Positions 6,862-15,147 of a DNA stretch of 37,611 nt are shown here, piece after piece. A program made the translations under genes and the position numbers. Position 1 is the first letter of the stretch. Each line of letters starts with the position of its first letter. Source of the stretch: JAQVXR01 sp050945755 (GTDB lineage: Bacteria > Bacillota > Dehalobacteriia > Dehalobacteriales > Dehalobacteriaceae); contig JBMNTN010000016.1 of assembly GCA_050945755.1 (NCBI GenBank), positions 1-37,611 on the forward strand, read 5' to 3'. The notes beneath the pieces are model-generated. The model saw only the letters and a list, made by a program, of their open reading frames with translations, did no database searches and was not told where the DNA came from.

Positions 6862-8526
6862 ATGGATAAACTCTGGGAGATTACTTTGGGTGACCTCCTC
6901 GATGAAATGGCAGAAAAACATCCCAACCATGACTGTGTCATTTATACCGATCGGCCTTTCCGTACAACCTATCAGGAATTTCGGGATTTAGTCAATCTTA
7001 CTGCTAAAGGATTTTTGCGGTTGGGCATAAAAAAAGGTGACCATGTTTCTATCTGGGCTACCAACTATCCTGAATGGCTTTTGACCATGTTTGCCACTGC
7101 TAAAATTGGCGCCGTTTTAGTTACCGTTAACACCAACTACAAAATTTTCGAGGTGGAATATCTCTTAAGACAATCAGATACTCATACTCTCGTCCTAATC
7201 GACGGTTTTAAAGACACAAACTATGTTGACATTATTCATCGTCTTGTTCCGGAAATGAGTGATAAAAAACCGGGAGAATGGCAATCAAAGAGCTTGCCAT
7301 ATCTGAAAAATGTTATTCACATTGAATCGGAAACACATGACGGAATGTTGAATTGGAACATGCTTTATGAATTAGGAGCAACTGTCTCCGATGATGAGCT
7401 TTATGAAATTCAGAAATCGGTGGATATTCATGACGTGGTTAACATGCAATATACTTCCGGTACAACAGGATTTCCCAAGGGAGTTATGCTTACTCATTAC
7501 AATATAGTCAACAATGGTTTGTCTATTGGTGACCGGATGAAATTTACCTATAAGGACCGTCTGTGTATTCCTGTGCCATTCTTTCACTGTTTTGGCTTAG
7601 TATTGGCTGTGATGGCTTCTGTCACCCACGGTTCCACCATGGTACCGATAGATGCTTTTCGGCCTTTAAAGGTTCTTGAAGCAGTTTCAAGTGAAAACTG
7701 CACTGCATTGCATGGGGTACCTACCATGTTTATTGCCATGTTAGATCACCCCGAATTTAAACGTTTCACTTTTCCTCATCTGAGAACGGGTATTATGGCC
7801 GGTTCCCCCTGCCCTGTGAAAGTAATGCAGCAGGTGGCGGATGAAATGAATATGCGGGAAATCACTATTGTCTACGGACTAACCGAAGCTTCTCCCGGGT
7901 GTACCCAAACAACTACAAACGATCCTCTGGAACTTAGGGTTTCCACAGTAGGCAGAGCTTTTCCCTTTGTAGAAACCAAAATTATTGATCCCGATACCGG
8001 TCTTGAATGTCCGCCTGGTGTACCCGGCGAGTTTGTTGCCCGAGGCTATAATATCATGAAAGGTTATTATAAAATGCCGGAAGCTACCGCTCAGGCCATT
8101 GATAAAGACGGCTGGCTCCATACTGGGGATCTTGCCACCTGCGACGAGAACGGTTATTATAAAATCACCGGCCGGATAAAAGATATTATTATCCGAGGTG
8201 GGGAAAACATTTACCCAAAAGAAATCGAAGAATTTCTTTACACACATCCGGCCATCAGTGACGTACAAGTGGTGGGTGTCCCCAGCCGTGATCTTGGAGA
8301 AGAGGTCATGGCCTATATCATCCTAAAGGAAGGCGAAACCCTAACTGAAGACGATGTGAAAACATTTGTCAAAAATAATATGGCACGTCACAAGACTCCA
8401 AAATACGTCAGCTTTATCGACAGCTTCCCCATGACCGCCAGCGGAAAAATTCAAAAATATAAACTAAGGGAAATGGCTGTCCAATCTTTGAACCTGCAGG
8501 ATGCAGCCGATATTGAAACTGCTTAA
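6862..8526 (+). CDS. AMP-forming acyl-CoA synthetase (FadD-like)
   Basis: The 554-residue enzyme activates a carboxylic acid as an acyl-AMP and transfers it to CoA. Family motifs are clear: P-loop YTSGTTGFPKG (197-207), YGLTEASPG (from 338), GWLHTGDLA, the hinge GRIKDIIIRGGENIYPKEIE, and the catalytic lysine Lys529 in TASGKIQK. Length is typical of medium- or long-chain ligases. I place the start at ATG 6862, seven bases after GAGG, rather than at the TTG six bases earlier. It is the first gene of a six-gene operon whose last four encode a 2-oxoacid:ferredoxin oxidoreductase, so its acid may be a substrate or product of the same pathway. The substrate itself cannot be told. Confidence 0.93.
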   Translation: MDKLWEITLGDLLDEMAEKHPNHDCVIYTDRPFRTTYQEFRDLVNLTAKGFLRLGIKKGDHVSIWATNYPEWLLTMFATAKIGAVLVTVNTNYKIFEVEYLLRQSDTHTLVLIDGFKDTNYVDIIHRLVPEMSDKKPGEWQSKSLPYLKNVIHIESETHDGMLNWNMLYELGATVSDDELYEIQKSVDIHDVVNMQYTSGTTGFPKGVMLTHYNIVNNGLSIGDRMKFTYKDRLCIPVPFFHCFGLVLAVMASVTHGSTMVPIDAFRPLKVLEAVSSENCTALHGVPTMFIAMLDHPEFKRFTFPHLRTGIMAGSPCPVKVMQQVADEMNMREITIVYGLTEASPGCTQTTTNDPLELRVSTVGRAFPFVETKIIDPDTGLECPPGVPGEFVARGYNIMKGYYKMPEATAQAIDKDGWLHTGDLATCDENGYYKITGRIKDIIIRGGENIYPKEIEEFLYTHPAISDVQVVGVPSRDLGEEVMAYIILKEGETLTEDDVKTFVKNNMARHKTPKYVSFIDSFPMTASGKIQKYKLREMAVQSLNLQDAADIETA

Positions 8527-8552
8527 AATTTATTCCCAAAGGAGGAATTGCC

Positions 8553-9362
8553 ATGAAGTTTGCTTTTTCCACTTTAGGGTGCCCCGATTGGCTGTGGGAG
8601 GAAATTCTTTCTGCCGCTGCCGATTTGGGTTATGATGGCATAGAATTAAGGGGCATTGGCAGCGAAATCTATTTGCCCCATGTTAAATTATTTGCTTCGA
8701 AAAATCTCCCTATTGTTCAGGAAAAATTAAGAAGGTTGCACCTGGAAACACCTTGTCTTACTACCGGTGCCTTTCTCTTTGACCCGGTCAAAAAATCAGA
8801 AGCAAAAAAAGAAGTTGTAGATTACTTAACATTAGCCGAAAGGCTGGGAGCACCATATGTCCGAGTGTTAGGAGACAGCAGCCCCGCACCCGGTCTGACA
8901 CCGGTGGATGAAGAATTGGTCGAAGAAAACCTGTTGGAACTTCTCCCCTTGGCTGCCCAACGAAACGTTACTCTCCTACTGGAGACAAACGGAGTCTATG
9001 CCGACTCCGGCAAACTTTGCCGTTTCATGGAGAAAATTGCTCATCCAAATTTAGCTGTTCTTTGGGATATTCATCATCCTTATCGTTATTTTAATGAACC
9101 CGTTAAGGAAACTTATACCAAACTTAAGCCCTGGATCAAACACATCCATGTAAAGGATTCCTTTGTTAAGGATAATAATGTTCAGTATCGCATGCTGGGT
9201 TGCGGGGATGTCCCGGTAGCCGATGCGGTCAAAATGTTGGCATTGGATGACTATCAGGGTTATGTCTCACTTGAATGGGTCAAACGATGGTGTATGGACT
9301 TGGAAGAGCCTGGCGTGGTCTTCTCCCATTTCCTTAATACTATAAAAAATATGCTCCCGTAA
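8553..9362 (+). CDS. Xylose-isomerase-like TIM-barrel protein (sugar phosphate isomerase/epimerase family)
   Basis: The 269-residue protein has the AP_endonuc_2 TIM-barrel pattern: an N-terminal FSTLGCPDW strand, LGYDGIELRG, a central LLLETNGV strand, LAVLWDIHHPYR, and IKHIHVKD followed by LGCGDVPV and VSLEWVKRW. The Glu, Asp, His and Glu residues in these strands are the usual divalent-metal ligands. Members include sugar and inosose isomerases, epimerases and dehydratases, and substrate cannot be predicted. AAAGGAGGAA precedes the ATG. It lies 26 bases after the acyl-CoA ligase and 21 before the oxidoreductase gamma gene, so it is co-transcribed with both. Confidence 0.85.
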   Translation: MKFAFSTLGCPDWLWEEILSAAADLGYDGIELRGIGSEIYLPHVKLFASKNLPIVQEKLRRLHLETPCLTTGAFLFDPVKKSEAKKEVVDYLTLAERLGAPYVRVLGDSSPAPGLTPVDEELVEENLLELLPLAAQRNVTLLLETNGVYADSGKLCRFMEKIAHPNLAVLWDIHHPYRYFNEPVKETYTKLKPWIKHIHVKDSFVKDNNVQYRMLGCGDVPVADAVKMLALDDYQGYVSLEWVKRWCMDLEEPGVVFSHFLNTIKNMLP

Positions 9363-9383
9363 ATAAAAGGAGGCCCTGACATC

Positions 9384-9938
9384 ATGTTGGAAATGCGTAT
9401 TCATGGCCGGGGTGGACAAGGTGTAGTTACCTTAGCCGAACTCTTGGCCAAGGCAGCTCTAAAGTCAGGCCGGGAAGTACAAACCCTGCCTTTCTTTGGG
9501 GTAGAAAGAAGAGGGGCTGCCGTAAAGGCTGCCGTTCGTTTTGATTCTCATCCTATTAAGGTTCGTTCATTATCTTATCAACCCGATATTCTGGTGCTGA
9601 TGCATGAAAATCTCTTACCCATCGGCCTTTCTGAAGGCATCGCTCCCGATGCCTTTTTCGTTGTCAATGGCACAACCCCCCTTCCGATAAAGGAGAAACA
9701 ATGGCTGGTGGATGCTCAGAGTATTGCTATTAACAATAATTTGATTATTGGCGGCGAGCCCTTTATTAATGTCCCGATGCTGGGTGCATTAGGATATATT
9801 TTGGATATACCTCTCCACCTACTGGAAGAAACCATTAATGCCCAATGGGAAGGTAAAAAGGCCTTCCCTAATATTGCCGCTGTCCGGGAAGCCTATTCTG
9901 CTGTACGGCAATTCCATGGAGGTAAAGCCAATGAATAA
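9384..9938 (+). CDS. 2-oxoacid:ferredoxin oxidoreductase, gamma subunit
   Basis: The 184-residue subunit begins with the gamma-domain hallmark HGRGGQGVVTLAELLAKAA and continues with FFGVERRGAAVKAAVRF. Gamma subunits help form the CoA-binding end of four-subunit pyruvate, 2-oxoisovalerate and 2-oxoglutarate ferredoxin oxidoreductases. The AAGGAGG site precedes ATG 9384. The stop overlaps the delta start by eight bases, showing translational coupling. The gene order gamma-delta-alpha-beta is that of classical por and vor operons. Confidence 0.92.
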   Translation: MLEMRIHGRGGQGVVTLAELLAKAALKSGREVQTLPFFGVERRGAAVKAAVRFDSHPIKVRSLSYQPDILVLMHENLLPIGLSEGIAPDAFFVVNGTTPLPIKEKQWLVDAQSIAINNNLIIGGEPFINVPMLGALGYILDIPLHLLEETINAQWEGKKAFPNIAAVREAYSAVRQFHGGKANE

Positions 9939-10188
9939 ACCTGACATTTATCCTGTAGCCCGGCCCGTAAACGGTGCCGGAGGCCTCACCGGGACCTGGC
10001 GTACCACGAAACCTGTTTTAGATCGTAAAAAATGCATTGACTGTCTACGGTGCTGGTTATTCTGCCCCGAAGCCGTTATCAGTAAAGATAACTTAGCTAT
10101 TAATTATAATTTTTGCAAGGGTTGCGGTATCTGTGCCACTGAATGCCCCAAAAAAGCAATCACCATGGTCAAGGAGGAGGAACAATGA
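9931..10188 (+). CDS. 2-oxoacid:ferredoxin oxidoreductase, delta (two 4Fe-4S) subunit
   Basis: The 85-residue protein is a two-cluster ferredoxin domain with CIDCLRCWLFCP and CKGCGICATECP, each of the CxxCxxCxxxCP type. It carries electrons from the thiamine centre to external ferredoxin. ATG 9931 is chosen because GGAGG lies eight bases before it; the open frame extends further upstream only inside the gamma gene. The stop overlaps the alpha start in ATGA. The N-terminal stretch (GGLTGTWRTTKPV) is typical of PorD subunits. Confidence 0.93.
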   Translation: MNKPDIYPVARPVNGAGGLTGTWRTTKPVLDRKKCIDCLRCWLFCPEAVISKDNLAINYNFCKGCGICATECPKKAITMVKEEEQ

Positions 10189-11312
10189 CAAAAATACTTG
10201 ATACCGGTAATGCTGCCTGCGCTCTGGCTGTCAAGGCAGCAAAGGTAGATATGATCGCAGCTTATCCCATTACTCCCCAAACTTCCGTGGTTGAAAAATT
10301 AGCTAGTTTTATCGCCGAAGGAGCAATGGTTGCTAAATACCTGCCTGTGGAATCGGAACACAGTGCAATGAGCGCAGTGGCCGCAGCTGCTTCTACAGGA
10401 GCCAGGGTATTTACGGCAACCTCCTCTCAAGGACTCTTGTACATGCATGAGATTCTCCATTATGCTGCCGGCGGCCGTCTGTCCATTGTCATGGCAAATG
10501 TCAACCGGGCTGTCTGTGCCCCCTGGTGCCTTTATGTTGATCACCAGGACTCTGTTTCTCAAAGAGATACCGGATGGATCCAACTATATGCGGCAACCAA
10601 CCAGGAAATTTATGACTCGGTTATCCTGGCCTATAAGGTGGCGGAGGAACTTAATATACCTGTCATGGTTAATTATGACGGTTTTTTAGTCTCCCATTCC
10701 ATGATGCCTTTTGAAGTGGTGGATCAAGAGATCATTGATCAGTTTCTTCCCCCATTTGAGCCTGCCTGGCGGCTTCATCCTCAATGGGGCGGCACTTTCG
10801 CAAGTGTTACTCCCTCAGAAAATTATGTTCCTTTTCGGACACGTCTTGCTGAGGATATATTAAAGGCAGCTGACATTATTAAAAAGTATGCCGGAGAATA
10901 TGAAAAATTGACAGGTCATTGGCACGGCGATCTCTTTCAAACTTATCGAGCAGAGGATGCAGAATTTTTCCTTCTTTCCATGGGCTCGATGGGAGCAGAA
11001 ATGGAACTGGCTGTGGACAAGCTAAGAGCTAAAGGGATTCCTGCTGCCGGCCTGAGGCTTCGGGTATTCCGGCCTTTCCCCGGCGAAGAGTTATCTCGGA
11101 TTTTGCCGGAAGATTCCAAGCTCTTGGTCTTTGATCGGAATATGGCCTTTGGCACAAAAGGCGGCGCCCTTCTCTCCGATGCTAAGACGGCTCTTTTTGA
11201 TCGTAAAGATCATATTAAGATTACCGGTCAGGTAATGGGACTAGGCGGCGAAGACCTGCCCGCCAATTATCTGGTCCAAAAAGCCCAGGAAATGATGGAG
11301 GTGCTGAAATGA
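10185..11312 (+). CDS. 2-oxoacid:ferredoxin oxidoreductase, alpha subunit
   Basis: The 375-residue alpha subunit carries the family signature AAYPITPQTSVVEKLA, then VESEHSAMSAVAAAASTGARVFTATSSQGL, followed by the domain II segment LLSMGSMGAEMELAVDKLRAKG. It binds the 2-oxoacid together with the beta subunit. ATG 10185 follows AAGGAGGAGG and overlaps the delta stop by four bases; the beta start likewise overlaps its stop at 11309-11312. Sequence alone does not separate pyruvate, branched-chain 2-oxoacid and other specificities. Confidence 0.93.
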   Translation: MTKILDTGNAACALAVKAAKVDMIAAYPITPQTSVVEKLASFIAEGAMVAKYLPVESEHSAMSAVAAAASTGARVFTATSSQGLLYMHEILHYAAGGRLSIVMANVNRAVCAPWCLYVDHQDSVSQRDTGWIQLYAATNQEIYDSVILAYKVAEELNIPVMVNYDGFLVSHSMMPFEVVDQEIIDQFLPPFEPAWRLHPQWGGTFASVTPSENYVPFRTRLAEDILKAADIIKKYAGEYEKLTGHWHGDLFQTYRAEDAEFFLLSMGSMGAEMELAVDKLRAKGIPAAGLRLRVFRPFPGEELSRILPEDSKLLVFDRNMAFGTKGGALLSDAKTALFDRKDHIKITGQVMGLGGEDLPANYLVQKAQEMMEVLK

Positions 11313-12244
11313 GCATTAATATAAAAGACCTTAATCAACTTGAATATGTGCTCCCAGGCACCGCTGCGTGTGCCGGCTGTCCCTCGACAATAGCCCTGCG
11401 CATTGTAGGCAAAGCCCTGGGTGAAAATGCCATCATGGTTATGACTCCTTCCTGTGCAGTAGCCAGTATTGGCCTTTTGCCTAAGTCATGCTACGCAATG
11501 CCGGTATTAAACGTCTGCTTTGCCTCGGCAGGAGCTTCTGCCGGAGGGATTTCTCTTGCCCTAGACGCCATGTATGAAAAGGGCCGTTTGCAAGGAGAAA
11601 AGCCAACAGTTTTCAACTGGTGCGGTGACGGAGGCACCTATGATATTGGCCTCCAGGGCATCTCGGCCGCAGCGGAAAGAAATGATGGTTTCATTCATTT
11701 TTGCTACAACAACGAAGCCTATTCCAATACCGGCGTGCAAAGAAGCGGTGCAACACCTATTCATGCCACTACTACCACCACCCCGTTGGGGAAAGAGGTA
11801 CCGAGAAAAAATGTACCTCTTTTAATGCTGGAACACCGAATTCCATACGTGGCAACTGCCTCCCTTGCCTACCCCATGGACCTTTATCAAAAGGTGGTAA
11901 AAGCTAAGGGTATCAAAGGCTTTAAGTATATTGAGATTCATGCTCCCTGTTACCCCAGTTGGAAATTTGCCGCCAGTGACACAATTAAAATGAGTCGTAT
12001 GGCTGTAAAAACCGGTACCTGGTTGTTATGGGAAGCAGAATTCGGGAAACTGACACTGAACAATCCCACAAAACTTATGGCGGAAGAAAAAATCGCACCC
12101 CTGCCTATTATTGATTACATCAGCGGTCAGGGCCGTTTTGCCCATCTTCTCAAAAGCGAGCAAAGAGATGAGTATTTAGCCTCTATGGAAGAAGAGATCC
12201 GCCGGGAAATCAAATTTATGGCAGGACGGGCGAAACTGCTATAA
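11309..12244 (+). CDS. 2-oxoacid:ferredoxin oxidoreductase, beta (TPP-binding) subunit
   Basis: The 311-residue subunit binds thiamine diphosphate through GDGGTYDIGLQG (106-117) and YNNEAYSNTG (about 133-142). Cys21, Cys24, Cys49 and Cys214 are placed as the ligands of the proximal 4Fe-4S cluster of PorB-type subunits. The enzyme splits a 2-oxoacid with CoA to acyl-CoA, CO2 and reduced ferredoxin, or runs in reverse. It closes the six-gene operon, with a hairpin just beyond its stop. Pairing with an acyl-CoA ligase suggests an acyl-CoA/2-oxoacid interconversion other than central pyruvate metabolism, but this is inference. Confidence 0.93.
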   Translation: MSINIKDLNQLEYVLPGTAACAGCPSTIALRIVGKALGENAIMVMTPSCAVASIGLLPKSCYAMPVLNVCFASAGASAGGISLALDAMYEKGRLQGEKPTVFNWCGDGGTYDIGLQGISAAAERNDGFIHFCYNNEAYSNTGVQRSGATPIHATTTTTPLGKEVPRKNVPLLMLEHRIPYVATASLAYPMDLYQKVVKAKGIKGFKYIEIHAPCYPSWKFAASDTIKMSRMAVKTGTWLLWEAEFGKLTLNNPTKLMAEEKIAPLPIIDYISGQGRFAHLLKSEQRDEYLASMEEEIRREIKFMAGRAKLL

Positions 12245-12250
12245 ATGATA

Positions 12251-12271
12251 AAGGCCGCATCATGCGGCCTT
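12251..12271. terminator. GC-rich hairpin between converging genes
   Basis: AAGGCCGCA (12251-12259) pairs with TGCGGCCTT (12263-12271) across a three-base loop, six bases after the oxidoreductase beta stop and ahead of the converging binding-protein stop. No long T-run follows on either strand, so termination may be incomplete. Confidence 0.5.
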
Positions 12272-12325
12272 CAGACTGTTTATAAAGGGTATTTAAGTTT
12301 AAGAAAATAGCACTTTTTCGTTATT

Positions 12326-13288
12326 TTATTCTTGCACCAAGTCGGCATAACTCAAATCATTTTTCAGCAGATCCTTTTCCTTCATCCAATTGATGATGTT
12401 GTTCACATCTTCCTCAGCGGGAACCACCGGTTGAGGATAATGCTGAATACTGTAATCTTCGGCAATCGGCTCCGGAATATTAACGTTTTCAATCATCAAT
12501 TGCTTATAGTCTTCAGGATGATTATTTAGATCATCCACTGCCTTTTCATATGCCCGGTAAAAAGCTTCAACCGTACTTTTCTTTTCATCCAGCACTTTTT
12601 TATCGAAAACCACCACCGCTTGAGACAGGTTGCGTTCGGTATCGGTATCCTCTGCTACAACTTTGGCCCCGTTAAATTCCGCAAAAGTAATTAAGGGACC
12701 GGGCACAACAATGGCATCAATCTTATTGTTAAACAGCATTTCCATACGCAGGGGAATTTTAGGCACGGATGTCTTTTTCACATCGGACGGATCAATACCG
12801 GCATCAATAAGTATGCCATCTGTAATGTATTCAATGATTGAATTATAAGAAATCCCGATGCTTTTCCCTTTTAGATCTTCTATCGAATCAATATCTGAGC
12901 CCGATGAGGCTAAAATGGCAAATCTCCCCTCTTCAGGAACTTCCCCAAGGGTAATTGAAGTGACTCTCACATCCTGACCGGAATCTTTGATCATTCCGGC
13001 AACAATCATGTCTGTGACCATCCCATCCAACTGACCGGACTGCATCGCATTAATTTGCTCTACAGCACTTTGGAAGCGAACAATTTCCACCTGGATGTTT
13101 TCCTGGTTAAAATAACCGTTGTTTTCAGCCACCAGAATTGGCATAATATCCTCGATAGGCAAAACTCCAATTTTCAGGAGTTCAGCTTCCTTTGTTTCGC
13201 TATTATCCTTTTCCTGGCTGCATCCTGCCAGCAGTGTAATTATTGACAGCACTAACAACAATACTAAAAACTTTTTCCCCATGCTCAC
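12326..13288 (-). CDS. ABC-transporter substrate-binding lipoprotein (SsuA/NMT1 type)
   Basis: The 320-residue protein is an anchored solute receptor. The signal peptide ends in the lipobox LLAGC with Cys23, and the body has the NMT1/THI5-like pattern LKIGVLPIEDIMPILVAENNGYFNQENI and QINAMQSGQLDGMVTD. This family serves sulfonate, taurine, nitrate and thiamine-precursor importers. The start is GTG 13288, nine bases after GAGGAGGA. The permease and ATPase genes lie 1.1-2.6 kb away on the same strand beyond the opposite-strand menA, so the importer is split. A probable TetR operator (13319-13336) lies directly upstream. The ligand is unknown. Confidence 0.88.
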   Translation of the reverse strand: MSMGKKFLVLLLVLSIITLLAGCSQEKDNSETKEAELLKIGVLPIEDIMPILVAENNGYFNQENIQVEIVRFQSAVEQINAMQSGQLDGMVTDMIVAGMIKDSGQDVRVTSITLGEVPEEGRFAILASSGSDIDSIEDLKGKSIGISYNSIIEYITDGILIDAGIDPSDVKKTSVPKIPLRMEMLFNNKIDAIVVPGPLITFAEFNGAKVVAEDTDTERNLSQAVVVFDKKVLDEKKSTVEAFYRAYEKAVDDLNNHPEDYKQLMIENVNIPEPIAEDYSIQHYPQPVVPAEEDVNNIINWMKEKDLLKNDLSYADLVQE

Positions 13289-13318
13289 TTTTTCTAATCC
13301 TCCTCACAATCTTTAAAG

Positions 13319-13336
13319 AATGAACGCCAATTCATT
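13319..13336. promoter_or_regulatory. Probable TetR operator before the binding-protein gene
   Basis: AATGAACGCCAATTCATT is a near-perfect palindrome (TGAAC-N4-ATTCA core). The same core, TGAAC-N4-GTTCA, precedes tetR at 16580-16593. Here it lies just downstream of the -10 box, a usual repressor position. Confidence 0.6.
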
Positions 13337-13347
13337 TATTTGATTAT

Positions 13348-13376
13348 ATCTTAATTTCTTTCCAGTTTATTGTCAA
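13348..13376 (-). promoter_or_regulatory. Sigma-A promoter of the binding-protein gene
   Basis: On the minus strand a full-consensus TTGACA (13371-13376) is followed after 17 bases by TAAGAT (13348-13353). The operator-like palindrome lies 11 bases beyond the -10 box. Confidence 0.6.
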
Positions 13377-13477
13377 TAAGTATTTAGAACAATATCAACC
13401 ATCTAATCTTTGGAGCAGGAATATTCAAAAATGGCACGAATTAGACACTGGTATATGAATTATTGGGGGTTATCATC

Positions 13478-14386
13478 ATGTCACAAGCTAAAAACGAATT
13501 AAGCATTTTTAAAATTTGGCTTCTTGCTATACGCCCCAAAACCTTGCCCGCTGCCACGGGTCCGGTGATAGTAGGCTCAGCTATTGCTTTCGGTGAACAC
13601 GCTTTTCGCTTCGGTCCGGCTTGTGCGGCTCTTCTGGCTGCCCTACTCCTGCAAATTGGTTCTAATCTTGCTAATGACGTTTTTGATTATAAAAAAGGAA
13701 CCGACACCAAGGAAAGAACAGGCCCTCTCCGGGTTACCCAGGCCGGTCTTTTAACACCGGGTCAGGTAATAGCCGGAATGTGGGCTGTCTTTGCACTGGC
13801 TTTTCTCATCGGTTTATATCTTATTTGGCTGGGCGGCTGGCCGGTACTTGCCATCGGTCTGTTGTCTATTGCCTCGGCAATTGCCTATACTGGGGGGCCT
13901 TATCCCCTTGGTTATCATGGCTTAGGCGAACTCTTTGTCTTTATTTTCTTTGGGCCGGTAGCGGTCTGCGGCACCTACTATGTCCAGGCCTTGAACGTGA
14001 GCACTCTGGCCTGGTGGGCATCCATCCCCGTTGGACTTTTAACCACAGCGATCCTGGTGGTTAATAATATTCGAGATTTAGAAAACGATAAAAAAGCCGG
14101 CAAAAGAACTTTGGCTGTCCGTTTGGGACAATCCGGCACCCAGAGAGAATTTTTATTTCTCCTGACAGTCTCCTATGCAATTCCTCTTTTCCTATGGCTG
14201 TCAGGCCAAACTTCTCCATGGGTTCTGATTTGCTGGTTATCCCTGCCCTTAGCCAAACACTTATATCGTGACATCCGGACAAAAAAGGGCGCGCCCCTTA
14301 ATGCTACTTTAGCCGGTACTGCCCGGTTGGAACTCTTATTCAGTATTCTGTTTTCCATCGGCTATCTTTTGGAAAAGTTAATTTAG
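13478..14386 (+). CDS. menA: 1,4-dihydroxy-2-naphthoate prenyltransferase (MenA)
   Basis: The 302-residue membrane enzyme attaches a polyprenyl chain to dihydroxynaphthoate in menaquinone synthesis. The first Asp-rich motif is NLANDVFDYKKGTD and the second NNIRDLENDKKAGKRT; the N-terminal WLLAIRPKTLPAA is typical of MenA, and several hydrophobic segments follow. I prefer ATG 13478, eight bases after GGGGG, over the TTG at 13463. It sits alone on the plus strand inside the split ABC importer, and its stop overlaps the permease stop by four bases. Its presence suggests a menaquinone-using electron chain, although no other men gene is in view. Confidence 0.9.
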   Translation: MSQAKNELSIFKIWLLAIRPKTLPAATGPVIVGSAIAFGEHAFRFGPACAALLAALLLQIGSNLANDVFDYKKGTDTKERTGPLRVTQAGLLTPGQVIAGMWAVFALAFLIGLYLIWLGGWPVLAIGLLSIASAIAYTGGPYPLGYHGLGELFVFIFFGPVAVCGTYYVQALNVSTLAWWASIPVGLLTTAILVVNNIRDLENDKKAGKRTLAVRLGQSGTQREFLFLLTVSYAIPLFLWLSGQTSPWVLICWLSLPLAKHLYRDIRTKKGAPLNATLAGTARLELLFSILFSIGYLLEKLI

Positions 14387-15147
14387 GATACACGCTGTTT
14401 CCAAGCGCACAACACCTTTTCCGCCCCGTCCAGCATCAAATAAAGGATAAATCCCATTAAGCCCATGGCAATGATGCCGGCAAACATGCTTTGGTAATTC
14501 ATCCGGCTCAAGGAATCCATGATGAAAAATCCGATCCCCGTTTGGGTGGCATAAGTTTCTGCGAGAAAAAGCACCGCCATCGCAGTTCCTAAACCTAATC
14601 TTAAGGAAGTAAGGATCGCCGGCAAACACCCGGGGAAATAAACATGGCGGTACAGTTCCCAAGAACCGGCGCCCAAAGACCGTACGGATAAAACGTATTC
14701 TTTTTCCAGGTTCTTAGCGGCATCCCGGGTAGTTACTAAAATCTGATAAAAAGTAATCAAGGTAATCAAAACAATTTTGGAGGTATCTCCAATTCCCAGC
14801 ACAATTAAAAAAATTGGCATGAACACTACTTTGGGGATAGGATAAGTTAAATAAATCATCGGTGCGATTTTTTCGTCTATCTCCGGGTTTTTTCCCAAAA
14901 AAATTCCCAGCGGCACCCCCATTATCGTTGCTAAAAACAAACTAACCAGCACTCGATACAAACTCACACCCAAGTGAGTAAGCAATTCCTGCCGGATAGC
15001 AGTGACAAAACTTTTCAGGGCATCAAGAGGCGGTGGAACAGCCGGGTTTTTTAAAATTAATGAGACCAACCACCATATCAAAAAAAGAATCACCAGTGAA
15101 GATAAAAAAGAAAAGGTTTTTCCGGTTGTTTTATGCCCCTGCTGCAT
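14383..15147 (-). CDS. ABC-transporter permease (SsuC/TauC type)
   Basis: The 254-residue integral membrane protein has about six hydrophobic segments and the BPD_transp_1 coupling region, including LRLGLGTAMAVLFLAETYA and the loop DAAKNLEKEYVLSVRSLGAG that contacts the ATPase (the EAA-like motif). It is the channel of the importer served by the lipoprotein at 12326-13288. Its start overlaps the ATPase gene by 17 bases, indicating translational coupling. The C-terminus overlaps menA tail-to-tail by four bases. Confidence 0.9.
   Translation of the reverse strand: MQQGHKTTGKTFSFLSSLVILFLIWWLVSLILKNPAVPPPLDALKSFVTAIRQELLTHLGVSLYRVLVSLFLATIMGVPLGIFLGKNPEIDEKIAPMIYLTYPIPKVVFMPIFLIVLGIGDTSKIVLITLITFYQILVTTRDAAKNLEKEYVLSVRSLGAGSWELYRHVYFPGCLPAILTSLRLGLGTAMAVLFLAETYATQTGIGFFIMDSLSRMNYQSMFAGIIAMGLMGFILYLMLDGAEKVLCAWKQRVS

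Noticed and set aside
6862..12244. Assigning the oxidoreductase as pyruvate-specific (porGDAB)
   Set aside because: Motifs fit the whole 2-oxoacid family, and the ligase and TIM-barrel neighbours argue against plain pyruvate metabolism.
13432..13450. Sigma-54 promoter before menA (TGGCACG present)
   Set aside because: The -24 box is perfect but the -12 TTGC box is missing at the required spacing.
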